Shown: piece after piece, positions 46,790 through 59,030 of the stretch
Layout of the letters: each line of letters begins with the position of its first letter
Numbering within the stretch: the stretch's first letter is position 1
Origin: Sialis fuliginosa
Lineage: Eukaryota > Arthropoda > Insecta > Megaloptera > Sialidae
Reading direction: 5' to 3'
DNA length: 64,000 bases
NCBI GenBank assembly: GCA_961205875.1
Contig: OY540812.1
Span: 11,284,001-11,348,000 of the forward strand
Made by a program: the position numbers and the translations under genes
The notes under the pieces: model-generated
The model's database searches: none
What the model was told of the DNA's origin: nothing
Seen by the model: the letters and a program-made list of their open reading frames with translations, nothing else

Positions 46790-47012
46790 TCTTTAGATTT
46801 TATTCCCTTCTTGTTTTTCAGTTGTTTACAGTCAGAACAAATGTTTAGAATAATTGACTGTAAAAATTCAGAGATGACAGAAATAATGAAAATGTCAAAT
46901 CCAAACAATCCTACTATACATGATATTTGTCTTGAAATATTAAATTATATATTTATATTTGATTTGAAATCATAGAATCAGTCAGAATATTATAAATAGA
47001 GAAAAATATTAA
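46790..47012 (+). repeat. Diverged direct duplication, copy 1
   Basis: TTATTCCCTTCTTGTTTTTCAG, ATGTTTAGAATAATTGACTG, TTCAGAGATGACAGAAATAA, TGTCAAATCCAAACAATCC and TTGATTTGAAATCATAGAAT recur in the same order at 47629-47848, about 835 bp downstream. The pyrimidine tract ending CAG looks like a splice acceptor, and 44 codons are open after the ATG. The second copy's frame is not preserved, so I do not call an exon. Confidence 0.7.
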
Positions 47013-47628
47013 CGGAACGAACATTATTTTCAATAATAGGCGGAAAAAACTTGAACAGTTGATCGAGAAAAATATTTAAAGCAAAAATGTTTATATGTGT
47101 CAGACTTCCAAAAATTTTACCCTAATTAAGTTTTTATTTAAAATCTTGAGAACTCAATCTATACTAATTTCTGTGTGTTCTTTTATAAGATTATATGACA
47201 AAATATACTTGACTAATCTGTCATAGGATCAACCGTTTACGAGAAAAACGATAGTAAAGAGAGTAACTACTACAGAATTACTTAATACGACTGTTTCAAA
47301 TAATATTACATTAGCTTATATTTTTATTGAAAAATAAGTTTAAAAGGTCCTGTAAATATAACTTCAAAAATGCATCCTTATACACATATAAAAATATTTA
47401 GTTTCGTTTTTTAATCAAGTTAGTAAATACATACATGTAAAAGTAATAAATCTGGCTGTGGATCTATGAGGGCACGTATTAAGAGGTATTTGAAGCACTC
47501 ATATTATGTAAAATTATACAATACTACATTTATTATCATAATTCTCGTAAACAAATATTTCAGTATTTAATATTTAATAAACCTCTTTTTTTAGATATAA
47601 AAGTTAGTAGCCGCTTTATTTTTTTTCC

Positions 47629-47848
47629 AAGGACCTTTTATTCTCTTCTTGTTTTTCAGATATATGTATATAGTATCGGCTTATGTTTAAAATAATTGGC
47701 TGTCAGAATTCAAAGATGACTAAAATAAAGAAAATATCAAACCCTAAGAAACCTACACAATATTTACCTATCTTAAAGTATATATTTTTGATCTGAAATC
47801 ATTTTCAGTATCAAACCTTTGAATATAAATAGAGGAAAATATTAATTC
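47629..47848 (+). repeat. Diverged direct duplication, copy 2
   Basis: TTATTCTCTTCTTGTTTTTCAG, ATGTTTAAAATAATTGGCTG, TTCAAAGATGACTAAAATAA, TATCAAACCCTAAGAAACC and TTGATCTGAAATCATTTTCA pair with copy 1. Differences fall across all codon positions and a small deletion shifts the tail, so the similarity is that of an ageing repeat or tandem duplication rather than a conserved coding exon. Confidence 0.7.
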
Positions 47849-48897
47849 GCATCCTACATACATAAATATGATAAACCATTTGCTCTTTTTGTTGAAAGAT
47901 GTAAACAAAGTAAGGATAAACAAGTTTATCTTTTGCATAAAATATTTGGTAGATGAAAAGAAAATTTGAATAATAAAACGTGATATCTGACAATAAAAGT
48001 TGGCTTCAAATTAAAGTACTTAAGATTAATATTGTAGTAAAGAAAGTTTATTTAAAAGATAAAACCGAAAATATAGATGTATACATACTTAATTTAGTTT
48101 TTACAACATGTACAATATTGTACAACTGTATACATTGTTATATAAAAATATTGTCATTTATTAGGTTAACAATCCTTGCTTTATAACACAGAAAATAACT
48201 ACCAATTATACTGTCATAAAATTTTATTTTTGACATAATAACTTATTTATGTCAAAAATATTGAAAAATAATTATTACAAAAAATTTAAACTCGTATTGC
48301 AAAAATGGATAGCAAACATAACAAAATTTAAATTTCAAATAAGGAGAAATGTTTAACTGTCAAAACTTCCCTCTAATTGCGTTACTGTAATTAAATCAAA
48401 TATTAAAAAATAATCATGCATTGGTGTATATTATGTTGTAGATTTATTGTTCTATGCTGTGCATATCGCACAAGATGATTACTATTTATACCTAACCGTG
48501 CGAGAAATATGTAAATGCGACACTTATACACAGTGTTAATTAGTTAATAGTTTGAATTATTTATCATATATATTAAATAACTCATACCGCAAACACGTTT
48601 TCTATGAAATATTAATAAAATACCAATTTGCAACTATTAACTACTATTTAAATTAATATAAAGTCGTTTGCGCGGCGTTATGTTCATAATTGTTAGTTCC
48701 GTTTATCTATAAATAAATACAAATACCTATTGTGAGTTTATTTTATATACATAGTTAATACTGTAACAGATACGTGCATGATATTTCTGTTATATTTGAA
48801 ATACTATTCGCGTATTTTAAATAGTAAATACTAGTATTTTAAATTGTAATATCACTTTGTAGTAGGTATTGAAAAAATAAATATGAAATACATATTA

Positions 48898-49330
48898 TTA
48901 TATAAAAAACTTGCGACCCGCTCGCGGCTTTGCCCACGTCTTATTGTTTTTATGAACATTTATATAATTTATAAATCAAATAACACTGTTACTCTCGAAC
49001 AATTTTTACCCCTATTAGGGTTGAAATTCACTACAGTAATATAAGCAGTTATGCAGATAAAGGTATTGAAATAAAAAAGATCCAACACTCTTAGGGGTTG
49101 AATTTCCGAAAATCCTTTTATCGAATGCTTATCATAAAAGAAAGACACCCATTAAATGTCTTATTTCTATATAAGTCCAAGGTTTGATTAGTTAGTGAAT
49201 AAGAACGATTTTTTTTTATTATTATTTAACAGTTTTATGCAGAAAAACGTATCAAAATAAAAACAGAAGTTTCATAGCCTTCTCTCCCCATATATACGGG
49301 TTTAAATTTGGGAAAATCACTTAGGTTCAG
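48898..49330 (+). mobile_element. RTE/SINE-type retroposon fragment
   Basis: ACTTGCGACCCGCTCGCGGC then TTTGCCCACGT is a standard 5'-region motif of insect RTE-related repeats. ACCCCTATTAGGGTTGAAAT and CTTAGGGGTTGAATTTCCGA then AAATCCTTTTAT are the usual internal blocks. No open frame; the 3' boundary is approximate. Confidence 0.55.
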
Positions 49331-49375
49331 AGATTTGAACGTTGATGAGTCACTCACGACTTTTCTTTTTATACA

Positions 49376-51590
49376 TATATGTAGATGCTAGTTTTAACTA
49401 AATCATTGAATGTTTTATTATTGTACTAAATTAAATAATATACTTGACGTTTAAAAATAAAATATACGAGTATGTACATAATTTGTATAATAAATGTATA
49501 TAATAGTAAATGTTTCTTTTTTCGTTCTTTTAAAACATACATAAAGATTTTTCATTAAAAGAACGTTTGTGTATTCAATAAAAAAAGATTTTAGTAAAGA
49601 ACACTTATGAATGTACAACGTTAGTAATGTATATTGTACACACAAAGATATAAAAACGTACAATTTGCATACCATAGATGGAATAAATATAGGAATGCGG
49701 AAATAAAGTTTGAAAATAGCAATATGTTGAAATATGATTTTAATAATCTCAATAATTCTCATAAATTTCCGTAAGAAAATTATAAATTATTTCTGGCTGT
49801 TATTCGCAGTTTAGAATTGTGATAAAAATTTTGCAGAAAATAATAATATAAAACTATTCATTCAAATAATTATCTTTTATTGTTTTCGTATTGCATTCGA
49901 CAGCTGACGAATTTATGATTTATTATTATTGACGTAGAAATTGTGTGAAAATAGTAAAACTGCGAAGGTAGAATTATTCATCTAAATGACTGTTGAAATA
50001 AACATCTAAACCAGCGGTTTCCAAACTCAATAAGAGTGGGAGCTACTTTCCAAATTTAAAATTATTTAGTGAGCTTTATAATTATATTTACCACGTGTGG
50101 AAACGAAAATTAGAACATTAGATTTGCAGTAAAAATTTCTCTCACTCACAATTTCTATCGACAATCTAAACATATTAATTTAAAATTAATGGTAATGTGA
50201 AATCGAATCTAAACTTCTGAGAATATTTCGCGTCTTTTGGTCTTAAGGCTTTTCTAATAACGTATATACTTAATACTGACTCAAAATATTAAATATTTCT
50301 AATTTTTCTTTTCAGTTTTATCAATTCAAATATATATCTTTATAAATAATAATGTATGCAAATTATAATTATGGATTTTATATATTTATTTATATTTGCA
50401 ATTTGTATGGTACAAAGTTAATTATATAAAAGTTATTGTCCACATTAAAAACCAGAAGTAGTTAACAATAGAAGGCGTATCTATTCCTATTATGCATAGT
50501 CAAAGCAATAAATTTTTTTTAAAATTTAATTGCCTGAGCATGGATTACTAGAAATTGTTATCAATTTAACTGTTCTTACTATACACAATGAAGAGATATT
50601 TAATAAAATTGTATGTATTTCAGCAAATGATGCTAAATTAAAAATGTTTTCATTTCTTCGTAATATATAATATAGTCAGTTTTCTCTTAATGAGGCCATG
50701 GGTTTTACTGTCATTTGTTGAAAATACCAGGAAAAGAAAAATATCTTACCTATTGAAATTTCTAAGAACATCACAATAACATGAAAAATATATACCTACG
50801 CACATTATGAATTCCACAAACAATTTTGATTACATTTCCATGAAAATAATTTTAGATCAATATCGTTCTCGTATATATTTCAATTTTTTGTCTTGTTAAA
50901 AAATTGAAAAAGTCATATTTTAAAAACTTTCATTAAAATTGATATATTCTAGTCAGTTTGAATAAAATATTTGATGAAAAATTAGTGTTAATCATAAAAG
51001 AAAAAAATATATATACATTTTTTTAATATTACATATTAATAAGCTAGCTCTAACTCTTTTGATATGAAACATTATAAGTATAAATATTATAACATCAATA
51101 TTTAATTTAAACGCATCTATTTTGATAAAAGCTAGACATCAAAACAGTGATAAAATGACTAACAAATCATGTAATGTGCGCACGAAATGTCCATTTCAAA
51201 AATGATAATCAGTGACAGCATTAAAATAGGCATACACTACAAGATGCACAATACTGCATCCGAGCACGACTTGCATTATTCATGTCGCCGCGTCGATCAC
51301 AAGTGCATATTTTTCAATACGAATATATCGACACCATCATTCAATCTGTTATCTAATAATAATTTAAATTCAAAAATATATCAAAGCGATACACTATTTT
51401 TATTTTTGTATAATAGATTTTTTGTTTCCATAAGTAATTTAAGAACGCTTGCGTGTTTTATAAAACTCGAGCGTTGAAGGTACGTACATATTACAAGTAC
51501 TTTCTACCCGGAGTTAAAAAACATATAATAATATGTATAGTATGCAAGAATTTATTCTATATAGAATTGTGATAAAGATTTTTATTTTTA
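49376..51590. other. AT-rich non-coding stretch
   Basis: No gene recognised. At 50013-50028 CAGCGGTTTCCAAACT is a hAT-type 5' terminus without a visible 3' partner. Frames of about 100 codons here are low-complexity (Ile/Tyr/Phe-rich) and unconvincing. Confidence 0.5.
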
Positions 51591-51907
51591 TGTCCGGTAT
51601 TATAAAGGAGCTCGCAAAATTTGCTAGCTTGCAAGCACTCTCAAATGGGGTATTAATTCCGTACTAGTATCTATGGATTAGCTATAAACTTCAACTAATT
51701 GTAACACAGTTGGCGATTTTGACCGTATAAAATAATTTTCATAATATCATTACTATTTTAATACCGTTGGTGTTTACATACCACGCGTACACGAAAATTG
51801 TCAAACATTTCATAAAATTTAAAGAGAACTGTCAGGTACGTTTGAAACCTCATTTGGAAGTGCCGGCAAGCTAGCAAATTTTACTAGCTCGTTTATAATA
51901 CCGGACA
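51591..51907 (+). mobile_element. MITE family A (PIF/Harbinger-like), TSD TTA
   Basis: TGTCCGGTATTATAAAGGAG ... CTCGTTTATAATACCGGACA, with TTA at 51588-51590 and 51908-51910. At 317 bp it is one of the least decayed copies; the TIR extends inward through GCTAGC and AAGCACT/AGTGC blocks for about 55 bp. Same orientation as 61870, opposite to 1607. Confidence 0.92.
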
Positions 51908-51910
51908 TTA

Positions 51911-53668
51911 GTCTTAAAAAAGGCATACCGGAAATTATAGCGTTCTTTTTTAAATGAATTTATGAAATTATTTTTAAACAACAATTCAGTCTGAAATAAT
52001 CATCTTATAACACTCTTCGGAATTCTTTTTTGTATAGCTTAACTCAAAAACTTCCCAGCGATTTTTACAGTACCCATTTTCTTAAGTCTAATCAAAGTAC
52101 AGTGCTAAATATATGGTAATTCTTATAAATTAATGTTTAGTTTATATTTCTAATTATTGGAATCAAAATTAGTAATATGAATATTTTATGACATATCGAG
52201 TGAGGATAAAAAATATTACCCAAATATATAAATAAACTTATGCGGCTAAAATTAAAATTTTAATCAAATTCACAATATATTTCACGTGACAATTTATATA
52301 CAGTAGTTTCAAAATGAATGTTTTGATATAGCTTATAATAATACACGTATATAGTTTAATTATTTTTTTTCACAAATAACATAAATAATGGGATAACCGT
52401 TTTCATGAATAAAGAAAATATTAATTATTATATTAAAATAAACAAACTATAGGGGTTTAATCAATAGAATAAACAATCGACTATATGTTTTATTTTACGT
52501 AAACAATTCAAATGTATTGTTTTTATATAATAAATTAGTTGTATATCAATTTTGTTATTCATTAATATATAGGTAATGTTCGAAATATAAATTGTGCTAT
52601 TTATAATATACAACAATAGATAAAACCAAATATTTGTTATTTCGTTGTATTTATTTAGATAAAATTGATAAACGGTGGTGGACGTTTAGGGAATAGGGGT
52701 ATTAAATTAAAAATTATTAATTAATATTATATTAGTTGAAAAATTTATTAATTTCTAATAATGAGATTTATAATTTTATAAAAAAGCTACAGAAAGAATA
52801 TATTTTTCGATTTTTTCTTTATATTTTCAAAAAAGAAAATTGATTTTCAAATTTTACTTTCGAAATTTATTAGTAATGCGATGATTATTAAATAAAAAGT
52901 TCATTGTTCGTTATTCTAGACAAGAAAGGGGTTATTAGATGAGTCACATGGGTTCGTTTGAGTCAGAAATATTATATGTCATTTTGTTGGTGGTTGTATT
53001 TTCCACACTTGAAATATAGGAGAGTATCCATATGATGTCATATACATATATGTATGTATCATGGTACAGGAATTTCGAAATAAATCTTTTAGAAAATTAC
53101 ATTGCAATGTTTATGTGGTAATAATTAGAACTTCATAACATTTTTAATAAAAATAATTTTGACATGTGTTATATGTATTAATTGAATTCAAATAAAAAAT
53201 GTTTACTAACGGTGATTTTTTTCTGGAGCATTTATAATTGTTATTTTTTTCAAATATTAAAACGTACCCACATCAGTAATAGCTACTTCAAGCGATTTTT
53301 GCAATCAACTAATTATTAATATTACAGCCGACTATAGTAATTATATTTTTCGGAATATTGGGTTTAATTTAACAACAAAATGGTACTTGTAATACATCAT
53401 TGTAAAGAGGAATTGATTTGAAACAGGTAGGCTATGGAAAAAATTTTAAAAGTTTCTAATTCAACTTTTTTTGCAACTTCAATATTTTAGTTGGCCAATG
53501 AAAAGTCATTTATTAAACGTCTCTTTTTGGTATGTAAATTTTATCATTGGTTACCCATAATATAATTAAATACATTTTTAGCATTACAAAAATGTATAAC
53601 AGTAATTTATTAATATATTATAAATTAATTATTTAATTAAATTTTTACATTATTATTAACATTTCCAT
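51911..53668. other. AT-rich non-coding stretch
   Basis: No gene, RNA or bounded repeat was recognised. Confidence 0.5.
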
Positions 53669-53764
53669 CATCTGCGTAGGTAAACACATGTCGACAATTA
53701 CCTTCCTTGTTTACAATATTTACAAATAAAATGAAATATTTGTAATGTTGTTTATACGCAGATG
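53669..53764. repeat. Short inverted repeat with CATCTGCGTA ends
   Basis: CATCTGCGTAGGTAAACA on the left and TTGTTTATACGCAGATG on the right bracket about 60 bp that also show TTTACAA/TTGTAA pairing. It may be a very small MITE. A GC-richer, G-tract-containing segment follows to about 53960 (GAGGGGAGGTGGTAAACAAC, TGCGGAGGTGTTTAAAC), of unknown origin. Confidence 0.5.
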
Positions 53765-54186
53765 GGCACATTTGTGGGAGGTGCCGAAATTTTGCGATAC
53801 ACTAGTGGGTAAATAACGTTCATTCACGTACAACACACTGAGGGGAGGTGGTAAACAACACCTCTCGATTGACGATTGATATTTTCAAATTTGTTTGTTA
53901 CCACTACCTGTTTTCAGGGGATGTTTTTAGTGGTAAATGGGGAATGTGCGGAGGTGTTTAAACAAAGGGGTAATTTGAACTTAAGAATACTATGAGTAAA
54001 CAAGTACCTAATAAATATTATAATTGATATTACAAATACACTACTAAGATGTCCTTTGATTAGTAAGTATTTAATTAACTTATTATGTAGATATAACAGT
54101 TTTTGTACAAATTATTAGGGATTAAATATCAAAGATTATTTGTATCGCTATGCTATAATCAGGAATTTCACCCGGTATTTATTTAT

Positions 54187-54608
54187 GGTTCGGGTACGGT
54201 TTAGGTTCAAATATAAATTTCGGTTCGGGTTCAACATGTTGCAAACTATTTGGATTCAAAAATCATTTTTTTTTTTTAGGGCAAAAAATAAAATTACATT
54301 TTAAAGTTTGAAATTTCAATTTTTTTTTTGCAAATTGAAATGTAATTCAGTTATAGAATTAAAAAAGAAAGTAAAAAATATGTAGTTGACTTGATGAGTC
54401 ACATACATATCATAAAAATCGAACAGATTTCCAGTATTAGTACATTTTATAATCTAATTAAAAAATTATTGGAGGAAAATATTTAAAAAAATTTATTGAA
54501 CCTTTTAAAAATATATGATTACCCGTTATCCATGAAAAGGTTCGGATTTACATTAAGGTTCGTTGACTTTGAAATATAATGGTTCGGTTCGGGTTCAGGT
54601 TCAAATCC
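54187..54608. repeat. GGTTCGG-repeat-bounded segment
   Basis: Clusters of GGTTCGGGTT / GGTTCAAAT repeats lie at both ends (54187-54238 and 54538-54608) in the same orientation, around an A/T-rich middle. This is direct, not inverted, so it is not a standard MITE; degenerate microsatellite expansion inside an old repeat is one explanation. Confidence 0.45.
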
Positions 54609-55596
54609 TTGGCTATAATACAGGGCCCGGCATTAGTCAGTTAACGCTGCTAGAAAACAAAACTGAATCTAAATTATTTTTGAACGTAGACTTTCGCGGT
54701 TATTCAATTACCAATCAATAAACCATGTTTCTGTATGTTCTTCTGTTCTTTTTCTATGCAAATTGGTTAACAGACTTATTCCGGGCACTGTATAGTATGG
54801 TTGACAAGCCTAGAAAGGTGGTATTATTATATTTTTACATTTATCGTTCTGAAGTCGCGTGTAGACAAAAGTCACCTAATACCGGCTGAAGTGTTTAACA
54901 CGGTTCAGAAACGTATTCTAAAACAAACGATTATAGTAATGTGCTATAGCGATAATCTGCAAGTAACTATTTACTCAAAGATCGTTCCACTCTGATAATT
55001 TTCAATGATTTCTGAATAATTTGCTTAGGGCAGCCTAAAATTGAAAATTAGAGCATACAAAATTGTAGTTTATATTAAATTAACGAAATAATGCACTTTA
55101 CAATGCGAATCGTTATTGTATAATGAATAATAGTTATTGTTTTCAAAAAAAATATTTTGATTTTGATTAGTTTGTTTTTGATACAATTTGCGATGCTAAC
55201 AATATTGGGACTGGAGTGTGTAATTAGATCCGATTTGTGATTAGAAATATTGATTGTAGTCGATAATAGTAATGACTGAGGAATTCTAAACATTGGAGTG
55301 CGTTGCTATCGCGAAAGAAAATATTTCTAGCTTTGGTCATGTTGTGGATTTTTAATTAATGGTATCATGTTAACATTTACTTTTTCTGAAATCTAATACA
55401 TGCAATTAATAAGATGTTTTAGAAAAAATAGTATACAAATTGTGAATTGTTTATGAATCGTGATTGATTTATATTGTGTTATTTTGTTGATTATAATAAT
55501 ATTTATAGTTTCTGAATGATATTGTTATACAATAGCGTATCAAATTTTCAAGTTGAAAATTATATTTCTTTATTGAGTTTTTTCAATAATATTCTA
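54609..55596. other. AT-rich non-coding stretch
   Basis: Nothing gene-like was recognised; frames of 64-72 codons show no protein similarity. Confidence 0.5.
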
Positions 55597-56116
55597 AGGT
55601 ACTGGAACCAGTTATGGCCGCTATAAGAGCAAGGTTTAGTGTTTTTGTGATTTACGGGCTTCTTTTTTGTAATTCTCATGAATTCATGTTACTAATAAAA
55701 CAAGTAACTCTTTATTTAATCAATTTAATTACCAAAGTCCTCAAATATAGTTTTTTTTTCTCAAGTAATGGATAAAGTAAAACCAGTAATGAGCACTTGC
55801 TAATGATTACAAAATGATAAGTACTACAACACAAAAGATATAAAAGAAAGAATCGTCAAATTTGAAATAGTGTAAAGCAATTACTATGATATAATAATAA
55901 TTAATAAATAAATTATACTAATAACTAGTTTATATGTTCACCATTTTGACACATATTGGCCGATTGTCATCAAATCTCGCTGTAAGACAGTTAAATGTAT
56001 ATAGATTAATATTTAAAAATGGTAGTAATCAAATATCAACAAATATTTTTAATTCAGGATATTTAATTAAAAAATAGCCATTACCGAAGTCATATCCAAA
56101 ACTGGTGTCAGTACCT
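55597..56116 (-). mobile_element. AGGTACTGG MITE, full-length copy, TSD TA
   Basis: AGGTACTGGAACCAGTTATG ... AAACTGGTGTCAGTACCT, with TA at 55595-55596 and 56117-56118; 520 bp. The left subterminus (ATGGCCGCTATAAGAGCAAG) is the complement of the right subterminus of 32447. The body aligns with 31259 throughout. Confidence 0.88.
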
Positions 56117-56713
56117 TATAGACTTTAGAAACTTAAGGCGTCCCTTTTTAGTTTCAGTATCAATTTATGTCCCATATTACTTGCAGTTATTTATTTTATT
56201 GTATATACATACATGTTATAAAATCAAAGTTTAGATAGTAAAATAAATAAACCATGCAAAATATTTTATCATAATCACAACCGCCTACATTAAAATAAAT
56301 GTCAATGTGTCAAAATTGTAAAATAAAAATGACCAATTTAAATACTCATGAATATATTAATTAAATTAATATATAAAACAATAACACATACATATTATAC
56401 CAAGTAGGGTAGACGAAGGCGAATCGGATCCAATGAGTACAGATTGTGAATCCATATTTGATATGTATATCTTGGTAGAAATTAGCATTACAGTAGGTGC
56501 GGGGAGAGGGACGAAATAATACAGATGACCAGAATGCCCATTTCTGCCACGATGTAACAAATAATATTCGTCATGTGATCCGATTTGCCTTTATCTACTT
56601 TAGTAGTTGACTTATTTTAGATAAAAAATAAATTTAATGTTTCATCAATGTTACCGTATTAATATTTAATTGATAAGTGAAACTATTCATTTAGAATGCA
56701 TAATTGTAATATA
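56117..56713. other. AT-rich non-coding stretch
   Basis: No gene recognised between the two elements. Confidence 0.5.
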
Positions 56714-57818
56714 CAGGCTGGTCTGGTTTGAGATACAGATATTTTAAGAGCTGATTTCTTGGCTCATTGTGTGTAAAAAATTGTACGGAAAAGAGGGGTC
56801 TATCTTAAACACTCTCTGAGCTACAGGCTGTTTAAAAACTTCATTTAGAGTAGTTCTTACAAACAAAGATTATCTCATAACTTCCAAAGTAAAGTATCTA
56901 GAGCAACCACAATGTGTCAGTTTCATAGGTAATTAACTAAAGTATTTTTCAGTATTAGCGTTATTGCTAGCCGTGTTTCCAGTTCAGAGTTATTGCTCAT
57001 TAAAGTCAAAAAATATATTTATTTTTTTGAAAATTTGTATGAAAATGATATTTTCCCCCAAAAGTAATAATAATATGTGGTATTTTTTATCATTATTTTG
57101 GTGTGTCATAATGTTACCTACAAATTCATTATACAAAGTTTGGACCTGGATCTTACAGTTTTCCAGTTATAAATTTAAATAATCCCCAAAGTGACTATTT
57201 TGCTACCTATCCTATTAAATGAAACAGTCAAAAAAAAATTTGTTTATGGTTACATAATTAGTTTTAAAATTGTGTAAATTACTATTAACAATAAAATTAT
57301 GTAATTATAAATAAAAAAATTGTACGACTGTTTCATTTAATAGAGTAGGTAGCAAAATAGTCACTCTGGAAATTTTTTAGATATATTTATAACTGGAAAA
57401 CTGTAAGACCCAGCTCCAAACTTGGTATAATGAATTTGTAGGTAACCTTATGATACACGAAAATAATTATAAAAAATACCACATATTATAGGTACTTTTG
57501 GGGGAAAATGTCATTTTAATAAAAATTTTCAAAAAAATAAATATATTTATTGACTTTGATGAGCAATAACTCGGAACTGGAAACACAGCTAGCAATAACG
57601 CTAATACTGAACAGACTCCTTGTGGTTGCTCTAGTTACGTTACTTTGGAAGTTATGAGATAATCTTTGTTTGTCAGTACTACTCTAAAGGAAGTTTTTAA
57701 ACACCCTGTAGCTGAGAGGGTTTTGAAGATAGACCCCCTTTCCAGTACAATTTTTTACTCACAATGAACCAAGGAATCAGCTCTTAAAATATCTGTATCC
57801 CAAACCGGACCACTCCTG
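56714..57818. mobile_element. 1.1-kb fold-back element (arms of ~520 bp), TSD TA
   Basis: CAGGCTGGTCTGGTTTGAGA on the left and CCAAACCGGACCACTCCTG on the right open a nearly continuous inverted repeat reaching a centre near 57266. Paired blocks include GAGCTGATTTCTTGGCTCAT with ATGAACCAAGGAATCAGCTC, TAGCGTTATTGCTAGCCGTG with CAGCTAGCAATAACGCTA, and GACTATTTTGCTACCTAT with GTAGGTAGCAAAATAGTC. TA flanks it (56712-56713 and 57819-57820). No transposase-like frame is present. A transcript would form a hairpin of roughly half a kilobase. Confidence 0.88.
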
Positions 57819-58613
57819 TATATTTATAATTAAATTTTTAAGTATTTTTTAGAAAAACAATCAATAATAAACAATGAAAGATAAAATTTTATAATTTGAA
57901 ATAAAAATGCACGTATACCTTACAAATATAATTTAACTATTTAACGACTTTTAAGAAATTTGCAAACTCTAATGGGGTTCAAAATTGATATTAAAAGGCT
58001 ATTTTTAAGTAACGTTTCGTTTGATTTTAGGGTGCTTATAGATGCATATATTAATTAAATGTTTTTGTCTGCATAAAATTAGTAGTAATATTATAGTTTT
58101 CATAATTACAATAATATTATGAATCATAACAACATGATTTCAACAATAATATGTAAATGTGTTAAACATTAACTATAAATAAATATTCAGTTCGTTTTTT
58201 ATTATTATTCGCGTATACCAGTTTTTGCATACACGTTTTATCTTGCGCTAGACAAATACGTTTGCGCCAATATTCTTAAGTCAGTAACATCATTGTTTTG
58301 CGACCTTGATCGCCTTACCCTTCTTATTCACCCTAAGAAATTGTGAAGGCATTGAATAGTTTTATAAACGTTGCAATCGTCTGCAGTAACAGACAATCTG
58401 TTCCAAGACGTTTTGATTTCAGTAGCACGAGTTTTTTTTTTATTTTCGTATGTGAGTTATTTTTAAAATAGATTACATTTATTTTCTATTAGGGGAATTA
58501 GATTCTATTTATATCGTATTGTTGTATTGGAATTTCCAGTTGGCAGAATTTATTTGAATATTTTAAAACAAAAAACTAGAAATATGTATGTTTATTAATT
58601 ATTTCAATTATTG
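57819..58613. other. AT-rich non-coding stretch
   Basis: No gene recognised. A slightly GC-richer patch lies at about 58210-58420 (CGCGTATACCAGTTTTTGCA, TTTTGCGACCTTGATCGCC), without a recognisable function. Confidence 0.45.
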
Positions 58614-59030
58614 AAAGTTGTTTGGTTTTGAGGGGAAGCAAAATGAAATTTTTGTTTTTGATTTGGTACATGTTTTCTAATCCAACTTTTTTTTCTATGG
58701 AGAAAAAAATTTTTGTCCAAGATATTTAACAAAATAATTACAAATTTTGGAGTTTCAATAATTTAAAGTTCAGGTATCATGAACTTTAGAGAAATAGTGC
58801 AAAAAACTACAAAACATGTCCAAAATCGTCAATTATTTTGTTAAAAGTCTTGGAAAAAATAAATCGTATAAAAAATTATTTAAGGAAAAAGTTGCTTGTT
58901 TATTCATGGAATAAGATACAGCATTAAAAAAATATAATTTTCCATTTGAAAATAAGTTGACCTTGAATTGACCATGAAAACCATCTACCAAATAAAAAAA
59001 AATGTTACCCCGTCAAAACCAAATAACTTT
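58614..59030. mobile_element. Fold-back MITE with AAAGTTRTTTGG ends
   Basis: AAAGTTGTTTGGTTTTGAGG and the right end's complement AAAGTTATTTGGTTTTGACG are inverted repeats with two mismatches in 20. The interior carries further pairing, including TAAAGTTCAGG/CATGAACTTTA around 58767-58790. About 417 bp, no open frame; target duplication is not clear. Confidence 0.7.

Noticed and set aside
46835..46974. Small conserved peptide gene in the duplicated segments
   Set aside because: Between the two copies most differences are residue-changing and the C-terminal part loses frame, unlike a gene under selection.
49451..49762. 103-codon minus-strand frame
   Set aside because: Composed of Ile, Tyr, Phe and Leu as expected from AT-rich DNA; hydrophobic stretches are a composition effect, not evidence of a membrane protein.
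50013..50060. Complete hAT MITE
   Set aside because: Only the CAGCGGTTTCCAAACT end is visible; no inverted partner or 8-bp duplication was found.
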